Shown: positions 9,472 through 18,611 of the stretch, in pieces
Numbering within the stretch: position 1 is the first letter of the stretch
Layout of the letters: every line of letters starts with the position of its first letter
NCBI GenBank assembly: GCA_030691545.1
Contig: JAUYEE010000200.1
Coordinates: 1-64,000, forward strand
Origin: a bacterium
GTDB lineage: Bacteria > Auribacterota > JABMQX01
Direction of reading: 5' to 3'
Length of the DNA: 64,000 nt
Notes under the pieces: model-generated
What the model saw: only the letters and a program-made list of their open reading frames with translations
Databases searched by the model: none
What the model was told of the DNA's origin: nothing
Position numbers and translations under genes: made by a program

Positions 9472-10794
9472 TCAGAATTTTCCAAGCCGAGCGACGTACC
9501 CACCGTCGCCGGCTTTTTCTTCTGGGAAAAGGTTTCTCTCCTCGAGCAAGACGAAGTCGGTCGCGCCTTTGAGGAACGCCCTGACCACGTTCTCGTTCTC
9601 CTCACGTTCAATGCTGCACGTGCTATAAACGAGCAGCCCGCCTTCTTTGAGAACGCGGCACCCGCTCGACAACAAACGAAGCTGCAACTGCTGAAGCGCC
9701 TTCAGGTCTCGTTCGTTTAGCCGCCACCTCGCTTCCACCCTGCGCCTGAGCACACCCGTATTCGAGCACGGCGCGTCAATGAGGACGCGGTCAAACCCCG
9801 GCTTGAGGACAGACTCAATCTGCGTCCCCTGAGCCAGCAACGGACGGACGACTGTCGTTCCGAGCCGCTGAATGTTGTCCCGAAGCAGCGACATTTTGCC
9901 CTCGTCAATGTCGCAGGCGACGATTAACCCGCGGTTGCCCATGAGTTCGGCGATATGTGTGGCTTTGCCGCCCGGCGCGCTACACAAGTCAAGCACCTTC
10001 TGTCCGGGTCGAGGCGCCAGCAACCTCGCCGGAATCGTCGCCGAGACGTCCTGAAGGTAAAACAGCCCATCCCGGAAAGAGACAAGCTGGGAAAGCCGTT
10101 TCGGGGAATTGACGATCTCGAACATCTGCTCCTGGTCCAGAGGGACCGCCTCGACTCCTTCTCGGGCCAATTTCGCAGCCAGCTCATCCCGCGTGGTCTT
10201 GAGGGTGTTGACACGGCCGGTGATGGGCGGGGGCGCGTTATTGGCGAGACATATAGACTCCGCTTCCTTCTCTCCGAAGCGGTCAACCCACCGCCGAATA
10301 AGCCACGCCGGATGCGAGTGGACAATCGAGAGGTGGAGGACAGCGTCTTTCTCGCGGGGAGGAAAGGGGATGGCGGAGACATCCGAGGGGACCTTGCGGA
10401 GGACGGCGTTGGCGAAGCCGGCGGCTTTGGCGCTCAGGGCAGCGCGCGCGAGTTCAACGGACTCATTTACAGCGGCGTATTCCGGCACGCTTCGTATGTA
10501 GAGCAGTTGCAGAACGCCGAGGCGGAGGATTTGAAGAAGGGTCGGCTCAATTCTCTTGATTTCGACGCCGGAGAATCTCTCAATGACCCAGTCCAGGGTA
10601 AGGCGCCGGCGAACGGCGCTGTAAACAAGCTCCGTGGCGAGCGCTTCGTCGTGTTTTGAAAGGTCGGATGCCTCAATCGCGCGCGAGAGCAGCTCCGTCG
10701 CTGAGAGATTACGCATTCTGGCACTGGGCCTGCTCACCTGCGACAAGACGTGGAAAGCCAACTCCCTCGCGTCTTGAAACTTGTGTTCTTTCAA
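9472..10794 (-). CDS. rsmB: 16S rRNA (cytosine(967)-C(5))-methyltransferase RsmB
   Basis: NusB-like N-terminus plus SAM-MTase: VLDLCSAPGGKATHIAELM, VLIDAPCSNTGVLRRR, LLVYSTCSIEREENE. Confidence 0.95.
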   Translation of the reverse strand: MKEHKFQDARELAFHVLSQVSRPSARMRNLSATELLSRAIEASDLSKHDEALATELVYSAVRRRLTLDWVIERFSGVEIKRIEPTLLQILRLGVLQLLYIRSVPEYAAVNESVELARAALSAKAAGFANAVLRKVPSDVSAIPFPPREKDAVLHLSIVHSHPAWLIRRWVDRFGEKEAESICLANNAPPPITGRVNTLKTTRDELAAKLAREGVEAVPLDQEQMFEIVNSPKRLSQLVSFRDGLFYLQDVSATIPARLLAPRPGQKVLDLCSAPGGKATHIAELMGNRGLIVACDIDEGKMSLLRDNIQRLGTTVVRPLLAQGTQIESVLKPGFDRVLIDAPCSNTGVLRRRVEARWRLNERDLKALQQLQLRLLSSGCRVLKEGGLLVYSTCSIEREENENVVRAFLKGATDFVLLEERNLFPEEKAGDGGYVARLGKF

Positions 10795-10941
10795 TAGCTC
10801 CTCCCGAGTGGGCGAAACCTGGCCCGCGATAGTCCGTGCGTGATGCGGCGACGTTTCAGTGGTTCATGTCGGCGCCCCCGAAGCGCATCTCTCGACCCGT
10901 TCGATGAGGTCGCATGGGCATCCTGCCCATGTTGAAGGGAT

Positions 10942-10959
10942 GCAGGCGGGGACGCCTGC
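10942..10959. repeat. Hairpin 'word' GCAGGCGGGGACGCCTGC, member of an intergenic palindrome family
   Basis: The same 18-mer recurs at 38866..38883. Related GCAGGCGTCCCGCCTGC at 14150..14166, GCGGGCGTCTCGCCCGC at 14269..14285, GCAGGCTGGAAGCCTGC at 43753..43769. Confidence 0.75.
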
Positions 10960-11050
10960 GGTACGCTCACGGTCTAAGAGCCCGTGCCACTTCTACTCCT
11001 CCATGTCCAATCCCCCACGCCGGGCTTCAGCCGGCGCCCCTTCCGTTAGC

Positions 11051-11068
11051 CACGGGCTTCAGCCCGTG
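11051..11068. repeat. Hairpin 'word' CACGGGCTTCAGCCCGTG
   Basis: Perfect dyad read from sequence. A related GCAGGCTTCAGCCTGG lies about 30 nt downstream. Confidence 0.7.
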
Positions 11069-11175
11069 GAACTTCAATGCGGCGGGTATCTTCTGAGCAG
11101 GCTTCAGCCTGGCTTCTCGATGAACGGATTCATCCATACCCTTCATCCGTAGCCGCACCCCAGTGCGCGGCCCCC

Positions 11176-11204
11176 TTGACAAAATCGCCTCCAGATAGTA
11201 TAAG
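11176..11204 (+). promoter_or_regulatory. Near-consensus sigma70-type promoter
   Basis: TTGACA (11176-11181), 17-nt spacer, TATAAG (11199-11204). Confidence 0.75.
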
Positions 11205-11210
11205 AATATA

Positions 11211-11427
11211 TGGACACAGAGAAGCAACAGGAAAGGAGGTGATGATCGCCGGAGATTAACAAGGGGTGACTCAACCGGAGACGAGCACTCTTCATGCGCG
11301 CCTGATTTCATACGTCCGATGCGTCACATCGCGGACCAAGTCTTACTTTTTGTAGCCATTCAAATGCTTTGACTCGCATGAACTGCCGGAGCTCCCTGGG
11401 GTGGATGTACCGCAGGGAGCTTTTTTG
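11211..11427 (+). ncRNA. Candidate orphan small transcript (sRNA or very small peptide mRNA)
   Basis: Bounded by the promoter at 11176 and the intrinsic terminator at 11390. Contains a strong SD aaaggagg followed by the mini-ORF ATG ATC GCC GGA GAT TAA (MIAGD). No ORF longer than about 30 codons on the + strand. Confidence 0.45.
11390..11426 (+). terminator. Rho-independent terminator
   Basis: AGCTCCCTG ... CAGGGAGCT perfect 9-bp stem (11390-11398 / 11413-11421), inner GGT/ACC pairing, then a T run. Confidence 0.85.
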
Positions 11428-11575
11428 TCTTTGCCAATGAGCCCCCCCTTGGTAACGCTGCCGCCTCGGCGGCCCTCTCTGCCGCGCCTTGCCGTGCTGC
11501 CCTTGACGGCCAAGACGCCAGCGCTACGTAACTCCTGCAACGAATCCTAAAACACGGAAAGGAGGGGATTCACTC

Positions 11576-13276
11576 ATGAACACAAATGCAGGAAACTCGG
11601 AAAAAGAAAACATCCCTATCGGAATGCAGCAACGGGACCACCCACCTAACCCTCAAAGCGAACATCTCAGGCGAAAGCGCCGGCGCTTCTTCAAATTCGC
11701 TACGGGCAGCTTCCTGTACTGCCTCAGCGCCCTCTCGATCCTCTGCGGCATCGCCCAGATTGTCGGACCCGTATTAGCCCGAACCAATGCCCTGGCGAAA
11801 ACGCTTCCGTGTCTGGGAGTCCTCAACCTCTACGAGCTGGCGCTTCTCGCGGCGTTGCTTTTGCTCGTCCTGTGGCGCAACGTCACCGACGACGCTGTCT
11901 TTCTCGTTATCCTCATCTCCCTATTCCTCATCGCCAGCGGTGTCACCTTAGACACAATTGCCAATGACAATCCCCCCGTCGCGGCTGCTGTCGGCGTCGG
12001 TTGTTTCGTACTCGGCGGCATGAAACTCTGGGCAATGAGGCGATACATCGCGATTCGCCTCGAACGACTCTTGATGATAGCAGCCGCAGTCCTCCTGGCG
12101 TGGAACTTCCTCCTTCCCCCCATTCTCGCGGTGATTGTCCGAAACGCCCACGAACGCGCCATAGCCGTCGAAAGGGGCTGGCTCATCGGCTGGTTGGTGA
12201 TGCTATGCGGTGGCGTCCTGATGCTCGTCCATTCCGTCAGAACGCCAACCGGGGCAGCGCGCCCGCCAGACACACACATCCCCTTCTTGCGAACAAGCGG
12301 CATGGCGTGGGTGTTCGCCCTCATCCTCCTCGCCGCGGCAAACGTCCATCAACTCGCCCTGACGTTCATATTCGACCTCAGCGTCAGTTTCGGAGACTTT
12401 CTGCCAATCGTCGGCCTCGCTGCGTTGCTCACCCTCGAGCTCATGCGCAACTACGGCAAGAAATTCGCCGAAGAACACATCGTCGTTTCGGTAGTGCCCC
12501 TGGCAGCCGTCCTCTTCGCCGTATTCACGGGAACAACCGACCGAGGCTTCTCCCTCGATGTGGGACTTCTCTGGCATCCCCCGGTACTCATAGCCGTATT
12601 GGGGCCTGCAATCCTGTGGATTTCTCTGCGAAACCGCTGGCAAAAACTCCTCCCCGTCGTCGGAGCTTACGTAGTCTGCGCCCTTCTGACAGTCGGGGGC
12701 GAATCCGGCCATCCCGAAACCTTCAACTGGGAATGGTCCGGCTGGCTCGTGGGCGCGAGCTTGTTCATCCTGAGCCTTCTCTTGCGAAAGGTAGCTCTGG
12801 CAATGTTCGCCGTTGTACTATTCTCCGTCACAGGTGGGGCTTCCAGCGGCCTGCGCGCCTTCGCGGACGCCCATGCCCTTCCCATCGCTGGAATCGTTGG
12901 ACTCATAGCGGGCTTCGGCACCGTACTCGTTCACGCCATCTTTCGCAAAAAACTGCCGCGAGCGATAGCTTTCGCCGGCGCCGCGGTTCTCTCTCTCAGC
13001 GTAATGGTATGCTTTGGCCCGCAGGTAGGCGCCATCACCGGGCATCACGCCATCGCAAGCGGATTGATTGCCGCTGTGTTAGGCGTCGGGTTGTGCTTGC
13101 GCACACGCGACTTCGCCGTCGCCGCAAGTCTCCTCGTTCCTCTGATCCGGGGCATCTACATCGGACTCGAAGGAATGGCCGGCTGGCGATACGCCATCCT
13201 CAGCTTCCTCCTGTTAGCGGGCGGCGTCCTCGTCAGCCTCCGCAAAAGCCGCACCGGCAAAACCGGAGCAGGGTAA
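11576..13276 (+). CDS. Polytopic integral membrane protein, function unknown
   Basis: 566-aa ORF with many hydrophobic helices. SD aaaggaggg upstream of the ATG. Confidence 0.75.
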   Translation: MNTNAGNSEKENIPIGMQQRDHPPNPQSEHLRRKRRRFFKFATGSFLYCLSALSILCGIAQIVGPVLARTNALAKTLPCLGVLNLYELALLAALLLLVLWRNVTDDAVFLVILISLFLIASGVTLDTIANDNPPVAAAVGVGCFVLGGMKLWAMRRYIAIRLERLLMIAAAVLLAWNFLLPPILAVIVRNAHERAIAVERGWLIGWLVMLCGGVLMLVHSVRTPTGAARPPDTHIPFLRTSGMAWVFALILLAAANVHQLALTFIFDLSVSFGDFLPIVGLAALLTLELMRNYGKKFAEEHIVVSVVPLAAVLFAVFTGTTDRGFSLDVGLLWHPPVLIAVLGPAILWISLRNRWQKLLPVVGAYVVCALLTVGGESGHPETFNWEWSGWLVGASLFILSLLLRKVALAMFAVVLFSVTGGASSGLRAFADAHALPIAGIVGLIAGFGTVLVHAIFRKKLPRAIAFAGAAVLSLSVMVCFGPQVGAITGHHAIASGLIAAVLGVGLCLRTRDFAVAASLLVPLIRGIYIGLEGMAGWRYAILSFLLLAGGVLVSLRKSRTGKTGAG

Positions 13277-13371
13277 TCACACCCCAGTATTCTCTTACCT
13301 GCCGCCGCCGATTTTGTGTAAAATGACCACAGATCGCCCACTTCTCGCAACAATAGAAAACGAGGTGAGCC

Positions 13372-13590
13372 ATGAAAACATTTACCGCATACATAGAGTA
13401 CGACCCGGAGACCAATCTCTACGTCGGCATCGTCCCCGGCATTCCCGGAGCCCACACCCAAGGCGCCACACTCGACGAGCTCCAGGTCAACCTCAAAGAA
13501 GTCCTCGAGCTTTGCCTCCAGGAGTTCGACGGTAACCTCGAAACTCTTCCCCGCTTCGCCGGCCTTCAGCAGATCGAGGTGGCGGTGTGA
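13372..13590 (+). CDS. hicB: HicB-family antitoxin
   Basis: MKTFTAYIEYDPETNLYVGIVPGIPGAHTQGATLDELQVNLKEVLELCLQE matches the HicB-like fold. Directly followed by an overlapping hicA. Confidence 0.85.
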   Translation: MKTFTAYIEYDPETNLYVGIVPGIPGAHTQGATLDELQVNLKEVLELCLQEFDGNLETLPRFAGLQQIEVAV

Positions 13591-13820
13591 CGCGCCTGCC
13601 GATTGTTGATTTTAAGAGGATGGAAAAAGTTCTCCTTAACCTCGGCTTCCGAGCCGTACGCCAGAAAGGTAGCCACGTCCTCTACCGTCACCCCGACGGC
13701 CGAACGACCACGCTCCCCAAGCATCCTGGCAGAGACCTCGCCCGCCCCCTCATTCGTGAAATCCTCCGCGAAATCGAACTCTCCCCTGACCAGTTCAGAA
13801 GCGAACTGGGCAAGACCTAA
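13587..13820 (+). CDS. hicA: HicA-family toxin (dsRBD-like mRNA interferase)
   Basis: GTG start overlapping the hicB stop. LPIVDFKRMEKVLLNLGFRAVRQKGSHVLYRHPDGRTTTLPKHPGRDLARPLIREILREIELS with the conserved GSH. Confidence 0.9.
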   Translation: MTRLPIVDFKRMEKVLLNLGFRAVRQKGSHVLYRHPDGRTTTLPKHPGRDLARPLIREILREIELSPDQFRSELGKT

Positions 13821-13867
13821 CCGCCCCTGATCCCTCTCTCGCCAACTCAACAAGCATAGGACCCCGA

Positions 13868-14440
13868 ATGGCAAATCGAAAATCCAAAATGGGTTCATCC
13901 TGTCCATCCTGTCATCCTGTCGCAACGATGCTCCAATCCAAAATGTATCCATCCTGTCCATCCTGTTATCCTGTCAAAACTCATTCCGCAATCCACAATC
14001 GCAAATCCGAATTGGCACGCCCTGTCCATCCACTTCGTCGCGCCCTCTTCGTGCTCTTCGTGCTCTTCATGGTTTCGCCTTCCGCTCCGCGCCCTTCGTG
14101 GTTTCTTCACCAGCCAATCCCGTACCGCTGGCATCTTGCCGGCTGTACCGCAGGCGTCCCGCCTGCAATGCGCGACCTGAAATTGCCCCCCCCTCTCAGC
14201 GTTCCCCGCGCCCTTCGCGGTTTCTCCACCGGCCAACCCCGTACCGCTGGCATCTTGCCGGCTGTACCGCGGGCGTCTCGCCCGCCCTTGTCCTCAGCCC
14301 ACAATCCGAAACCGACGCACCGTGCCCCAACCCCATGCATTCTCTTCCTCCTGTGATCCTGCCCGAAATAATCCCCAATCCAAAATCCAAGACCGAGCGC
14401 TCCCCCTCCCTGTCCTCCCGCGCAGTGATTCCCCATCTTG
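13868..14440. repeat. Composite intergenic repeat tract (TCCTGT-, CTTCGTG- and AATCC-type micro-periodic words plus a GTACCGCTGGCATCTTGCCGGCTGTACCGC hairpin duplicated)
   Basis: tcctgtccatcctgtcatcctgtc; tcctgtccatcctgttatcctgtc; cttcgtgctcttcgtgctcttcatggtt; gtaccgctggcatcttgccggctgtaccgcaggcgtcccgcctgc at about 14122 and again at about 14241. Confidence 0.8.
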
Positions 14441-14441
14441 C

Positions 14442-14471
14442 TTGACATTGGCCTGTGCGTTCAGTAACCTA
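14442..14471 (+). promoter_or_regulatory. Putative promoter of the nurA-herA-dndC-iscU-like cassette
   Basis: TTGACA (14442-14447), 18-nt spacer, TAACCT (14466-14471), about 80 nt upstream of the first start codon. Confidence 0.4.
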
Positions 14472-14548
14472 CCCGCGAGTACTAAGCCGCGGTCGGCGCG
14501 AGGCCCACGCGTCTGCATCTTACTCCACGGGAACACGCGAGAGGCGTA

Positions 14549-15643
14549 ATGGAGGAGCTTAAGGCCATAACGGATAACGTCAGCCGGGTGATTGACGACG
14601 CCAGTAAGGGTGTGCGGGAAGCGGCGGAGTCTCTCGGAGCTCCTGAGGTCTATACGCTTAACAGGAGAAGCACGCTAAACATATGCGCGGCTGTTGCTGT
14701 TGACACGGGGCAAACCCTGTTCGGTGGTGTCCTTAGGGACGTTGGGGTCGCGCTGTTTCAGGTGGCGAGTTCCCAGGAGAACGACGATCCAAAGTCTTAC
14801 GCATTTTGGGTGGATCCCAACCTTCCAGAAGACAACAGGAAGAGGGATATCCAGAACAGGCTCGACGAACTCGTCTCCAAGGATCCGGTTGTCAGGGAGT
14901 TCGTTGGTTCGATGGGCTGGGCCAGCGTTTACGCCGAACGCGTTATGCCACCCGGGTGCTATTCGTCGGCAGCCGCCCTGGCGGACTTCCTGAGAGAGTT
15001 GCTGGAGTGGGCGAAGCTTTATGATGTTTCCAGGAAGCTCGCCCAGGTTCGTTGCTTGGGGACAGGCATCCAACCTGTGCTGCTGCGGGACGGGACGCTC
15101 AGGTTCGGCCACGCTCAGGAGGGGATAAACAGACCTCTGGGCGAGCTTTTCCGCCAGCTGGACCTGCCTATTCTGGGCATCTCAAAGCAGTCGGCCCTGC
15201 TTAGAAACCCCGCTATCATCCTGTGGCTTTGGCGCCACGGCGTATACGCCAAAGGCGGTCCGGTGATGGTGCGGATAGATACCGACATGTTTAGGGACCT
15301 TGGCTGGCGCCTTGAAAGATATTTCGGAGACCAGCAGTCAAGAACCCGTTTCGGTAGGTACGCCCTGGTCCGCTTTGACCCGCTCCCAGGCAGTAGAAAC
15401 TTCTTTGCCGTAGATATCCCGGATTTTCTCGTAGATGACATTGACGAAACGCTCGTCCTGCTATCTGGGGTGGCGCAACAGTCCACGGCGACATCCTATC
15501 CGACCCCAGGCTACCCCATCGCTCTCAGAAAGGTCCACGATAAGGTCGTCTTCACCGACGACAAAGTGTATATGCTGGAGAATAGCCTGAGAAGATCAAT
15601 ACCAACGGAGATTTACGAGTTCCTAAAAAGTCTTGGTGCCTGA
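14549..15643 (+). CDS. NurA-domain nuclease
   Basis: NurA-like blocks: AVAVDTGQTLFGGVLRDVG, LLRDGTLRFG, LPILGISKQSALLRNP, YFGDQQSRTRFGRYALVRFDPLPGSRNFFAVDIP, GYPIALRKVHDKVVFTD. Adjacent to a HerA-like gene. Confidence 0.8.
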   Translation: MEELKAITDNVSRVIDDASKGVREAAESLGAPEVYTLNRRSTLNICAAVAVDTGQTLFGGVLRDVGVALFQVASSQENDDPKSYAFWVDPNLPEDNRKRDIQNRLDELVSKDPVVREFVGSMGWASVYAERVMPPGCYSSAAALADFLRELLEWAKLYDVSRKLAQVRCLGTGIQPVLLRDGTLRFGHAQEGINRPLGELFRQLDLPILGISKQSALLRNPAIILWLWRHGVYAKGGPVMVRIDTDMFRDLGWRLERYFGDQQSRTRFGRYALVRFDPLPGSRNFFAVDIPDFLVDDIDETLVLLSGVAQQSTATSYPTPGYPIALRKVHDKVVFTDDKVYMLENSLRRSIPTEIYEFLKSLGA

Positions 15644-15661
15644 AAGGAGGCAGCAACGGCG

Positions 15662-17581
15662 ATGACAAAGCAAGCCGATAGAGTGGGCGTCCTGGTCGGA
15701 CGGGGAAAAGAGCGGGACCATCTCGAGATGGTGGTAGCGTTTTCTGAAAGAGAAAACGCTCCCAAGCTCGGCAGCTTTCTCGTCATAGAGGAGCAGGAAT
15801 TCAAGAATAGAAAATTCCTCTCGCGGGTGGAGGACATGAACTACGGGGACTTCCAGGCTACCAAGGATGAGCGCATACGGGCCATTGTCGAGAAGTATAT
15901 GCGCGAAATCGCCGGTTATGGCAGGGAGTTGTCCGAGGAAGAGAAGAAAACCCTGTTTTTCCGCCATTACATTTTGAAGGTTGTTGGCGAGATCAGGGCC
16001 GATGGCAAAGACATCGTTACTGAATACAGGTTGCTTCCTGAACTGTCCTCGGTTTGCAGGTTCCCAACCGACGCCGAGTACTCCACGATAACCAATGCGG
16101 GAATACAAAACCCTGCCAGTGCAATGAAAGTGGGCAAATTGGTACTCGGAACCGAGGAGAAGACAAACGATGTGCTTTTCGAACCGTGGAAATTCGAGAA
16201 ACGCAGAACCGCCATTTTCGCAAGGACGGGCTACGGCAAGAGTAACCTCTGCAAGGTAGTAGTGTCCTTGGCGTCGCGGACAGGCAACATTGGCATATTA
16301 GTCCTGGACATGGATGGGGAATACGCGTTCAAGACGAAAGACCGGGCTGGCAAGGAGGTTTTAGGATTAGCCGACATTGAGGCCCTCGAGGGCGACCTTG
16401 TAGTTTATACGCAACGGCAAGACATGGTCGACAAGTACAGGGGTATTTACATCAGCCCCATCGTTAACCTGGAGCTTATTCAGCCATTCTACCTTGCCAA
16501 GTTCTTTGAGGATCAGGAACTGGCGACTATGCGTGAGTTTATGTACATGCCAAAGGACAAAGAGGGGACCTGGAGACAATTCATTCAGAAATGGAGGAGG
16601 GCGAAAGACTGGAGACAACGCGACCATGAGACAGAGGCATTTGTCACCGGGTTCACGTCGAACGCTGCTCAACAACGCGTCTTAAGGCGCAATCTGAGAC
16701 CCCTGCTTCAACTTGATAGTCCGCAGGCCCCCAACTTGGTTCAGGACGCCATGTACCATCTCTCCCAAGGGAGGCTTGTGGTTCTCGACCTTAGCCTCAT
16801 GCCACTCGACCGCGCACTGTTAACTGCGGACCTTCTTGTTGACGGAATATTCAACTACAACATCCGCGGCGTCACAGCAGGCAAGCTCATAAACGCAATC
16901 GCAGTGTTCGAAGAGGCTCAAAACGTATTACACAAGGACGCAGTAAAAGAGGGGAAGACCGTATTTGCTCGCTGGGCGAAAGAGGGGCGCAAATTCCAAC
17001 TGGGACTCATCTATGTAACGCAGCAGCCAGGAGCGATCGCCGAAGAAATCGTTAGTCAGACCGACAACTTCTTCGTGATGCACCTACTGAGCACGGCAGA
17101 CATAGACGCGCTAAGAAAAGCCAACCCTCACTACGACGGTGTCATCGCGGATTTCCTGACCATGGAGACAATTGTGGGCAACACCTATATCTACAGTGCG
17201 CCGCTTCAGCCATACGTCTTCCCTGCAAAGGTCGCGGAATTCAGTAAAGACTTCTTCCGGAAAATCCCAAGGAAGATAGAACCTATGGAAGGTGTCCTGA
17301 AGCAGCTTGAAAAAACGGCGAAGGCTCTAAGCGCCCTCGCCGGCAAGCGATACGCCCAATGGACCAAGTTCGTGGGCGCATGCTCGTACAAGCTGTATGA
17401 GTATTTTCGCGATAACGACATTTCCATTCCGTTCCTCGACCATGAGATGAAACGAATAGATTACGCAGTAGCCGAAAACTTGGCTATGGTTCTTGGCATG
17501 CGAGGTCTCTTGAAACTGCCGATAGACCCGGGAACAAATGCCCCCGAAACGCCAAATGATCGAGAGGCCGACGGCGAGTAA
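15662..17581 (+). CDS. HerA/FtsK-like (DUF87) ATPase/translocase
   Basis: Walker A IFARTGYGKSNLCK, LVLDMDGEYAF, Walker B AIAVFEEAQN, LIYVTQQPGAIAEEIVSQTDNFFVMHLLSTADIDALRKANPHY. Confidence 0.9.
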   Translation: MTKQADRVGVLVGRGKERDHLEMVVAFSERENAPKLGSFLVIEEQEFKNRKFLSRVEDMNYGDFQATKDERIRAIVEKYMREIAGYGRELSEEEKKTLFFRHYILKVVGEIRADGKDIVTEYRLLPELSSVCRFPTDAEYSTITNAGIQNPASAMKVGKLVLGTEEKTNDVLFEPWKFEKRRTAIFARTGYGKSNLCKVVVSLASRTGNIGILVLDMDGEYAFKTKDRAGKEVLGLADIEALEGDLVVYTQRQDMVDKYRGIYISPIVNLELIQPFYLAKFFEDQELATMREFMYMPKDKEGTWRQFIQKWRRAKDWRQRDHETEAFVTGFTSNAAQQRVLRRNLRPLLQLDSPQAPNLVQDAMYHLSQGRLVVLDLSLMPLDRALLTADLLVDGIFNYNIRGVTAGKLINAIAVFEEAQNVLHKDAVKEGKTVFARWAKEGRKFQLGLIYVTQQPGAIAEEIVSQTDNFFVMHLLSTADIDALRKANPHYDGVIADFLTMETIVGNTYIYSAPLQPYVFPAKVAEFSKDFFRKIPRKIEPMEGVLKQLEKTAKALSALAGKRYAQWTKFVGACSYKLYEYFRDNDISIPFLDHEMKRIDYAVAENLAMVLGMRGLLKLPIDPGTNAPETPNDREADGE

Positions 17582-18611
17582 GGTGATTCCCCCGGACAAA
17601 GACTCGAGGAAGGTAGAAGCCATTAGGGCGGAGATACGAGATTCCTATCTCGCTGATGAAACGCCCTGGGTGATTGCGTATAGCGGTGGGAAAGACAGCA
17701 CCGCAACTCTGCAGTTGGTCCTCGAAACAGTGGCCAAGGACCCCGGCAAACAAGTCCAAGTTGTCTACGCAGACACCAGGGTCGAGCCACCCCCTGTCAT
17801 CGGCCAGGCGCGCGTCCTGCTGCGCGGAATAAGCCGCTGGGCCCGGGCTAACAACCTTCCCGTTAGCGTGAAGGTGGTCTACCCGAAGCCCCGAGACAAT
17901 TTCTTCGTTTTGGTTCTCGGAAAAGGATATCTTCCCCCCACAAGATGGTTCAGGTGGTGCACAGAGCGACTCAAGGTACGCCCAATAAAAACACACATTA
18001 AGCACATCATAAGGCAATCCGGAACCTGTGTTGTTCTCCTCGGCACGCGCCTAAAGGAAAGCCAGGAAAGAGACAGGCGCCTAAAAAGCAGGGGGTATTC
18101 TAAGTGGATGCCCTTCGAGGGCCTCCCCGGGGCCACCATCTATGCGCCCATCTTCGAGCTATCTGTTGAGGACGTATGGTCTTTCCTACTCGACAATGAT
18201 CCCCCCTGGGGAATGGACCATCACCAACTCAGACACCTTTACACAGGAGGAAACACCAGCTGCTCTCTCTTCTGTGGCGGAATAAGGTTTGGATGTTGGG
18301 TCTGCACCGTGGTGAAAAAAGACCGGTGCACGCAGGGCCTTGCGGAGCTCCCCGGCTGGGACTGGCTCGATGACCTGCTGGCTTACAGAGACCTGTTGCT
18401 CACGACCAGATGGGACCCCGCCACGCGCCTCACGCGGTGCACGAATGGGAAGGAGTACCTCGGCCCCCTGAATCTCCGAACGAGGAAGTTCCTTCGTCGG
18501 AAGCTGGAAGAGTTGCAGGACAAAACGGGAGTAAGATTTCTGACCTCCACCCAAGACGCGATGATCCGGGACCTTTGGGCCGCTGAGAAAAGGGCGCGCA
18601 TCCATGTCTGA
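17538..18611 (+). CDS. DndC/SspD-like PAPS-reductase-family ATP-pyrophosphatase
   Basis: PP-loop AYSGGKDSTATLQLVLE; TRWFRWCTERLKVRPI; GTRLKESQERD; P(I)FELSVEDVWSFL; Cys-rich GGNTSCSLFCGGIRFGCWVCTVVKKDRC, like the DndC Fe-S motif. Alternative start ATG at 17556. Confidence 0.85.
   Translation: MPPKRQMIERPTASKVIPPDKDSRKVEAIRAEIRDSYLADETPWVIAYSGGKDSTATLQLVLETVAKDPGKQVQVVYADTRVEPPPVIGQARVLLRGISRWARANNLPVSVKVVYPKPRDNFFVLVLGKGYLPPTRWFRWCTERLKVRPIKTHIKHIIRQSGTCVVLLGTRLKESQERDRRLKSRGYSKWMPFEGLPGATIYAPIFELSVEDVWSFLLDNDPPWGMDHHQLRHLYTGGNTSCSLFCGGIRFGCWVCTVVKKDRCTQGLAELPGWDWLDDLLAYRDLLLTTRWDPATRLTRCTNGKEYLGPLNLRTRKFLRRKLEELQDKTGVRFLTSTQDAMIRDLWAAEKRARIHV

Noticed and set aside
11230-11250. aaaggaggtgatgatc resembling the 16S rRNA 3' end/anti-SD region
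   Set aside because: It is SD-strand polarity directly before an ATG, and no further rRNA similarity is present.
12001-13326. 441-aa + strand ORF overlapping the membrane protein gene in another frame
   Set aside because: Arg/Pro/His-rich frame-shadow of the hydrophobic ORF 11576-13276; no SD or domain.
13868-14440. TCCTGT and CTTCGTG repeat tracts considered as CRISPR or tRNA remnants
   Set aside because: Unit is only about 9 nt, degenerate, without unique spacers; no cas genes in the window; no tRNA fold seen.
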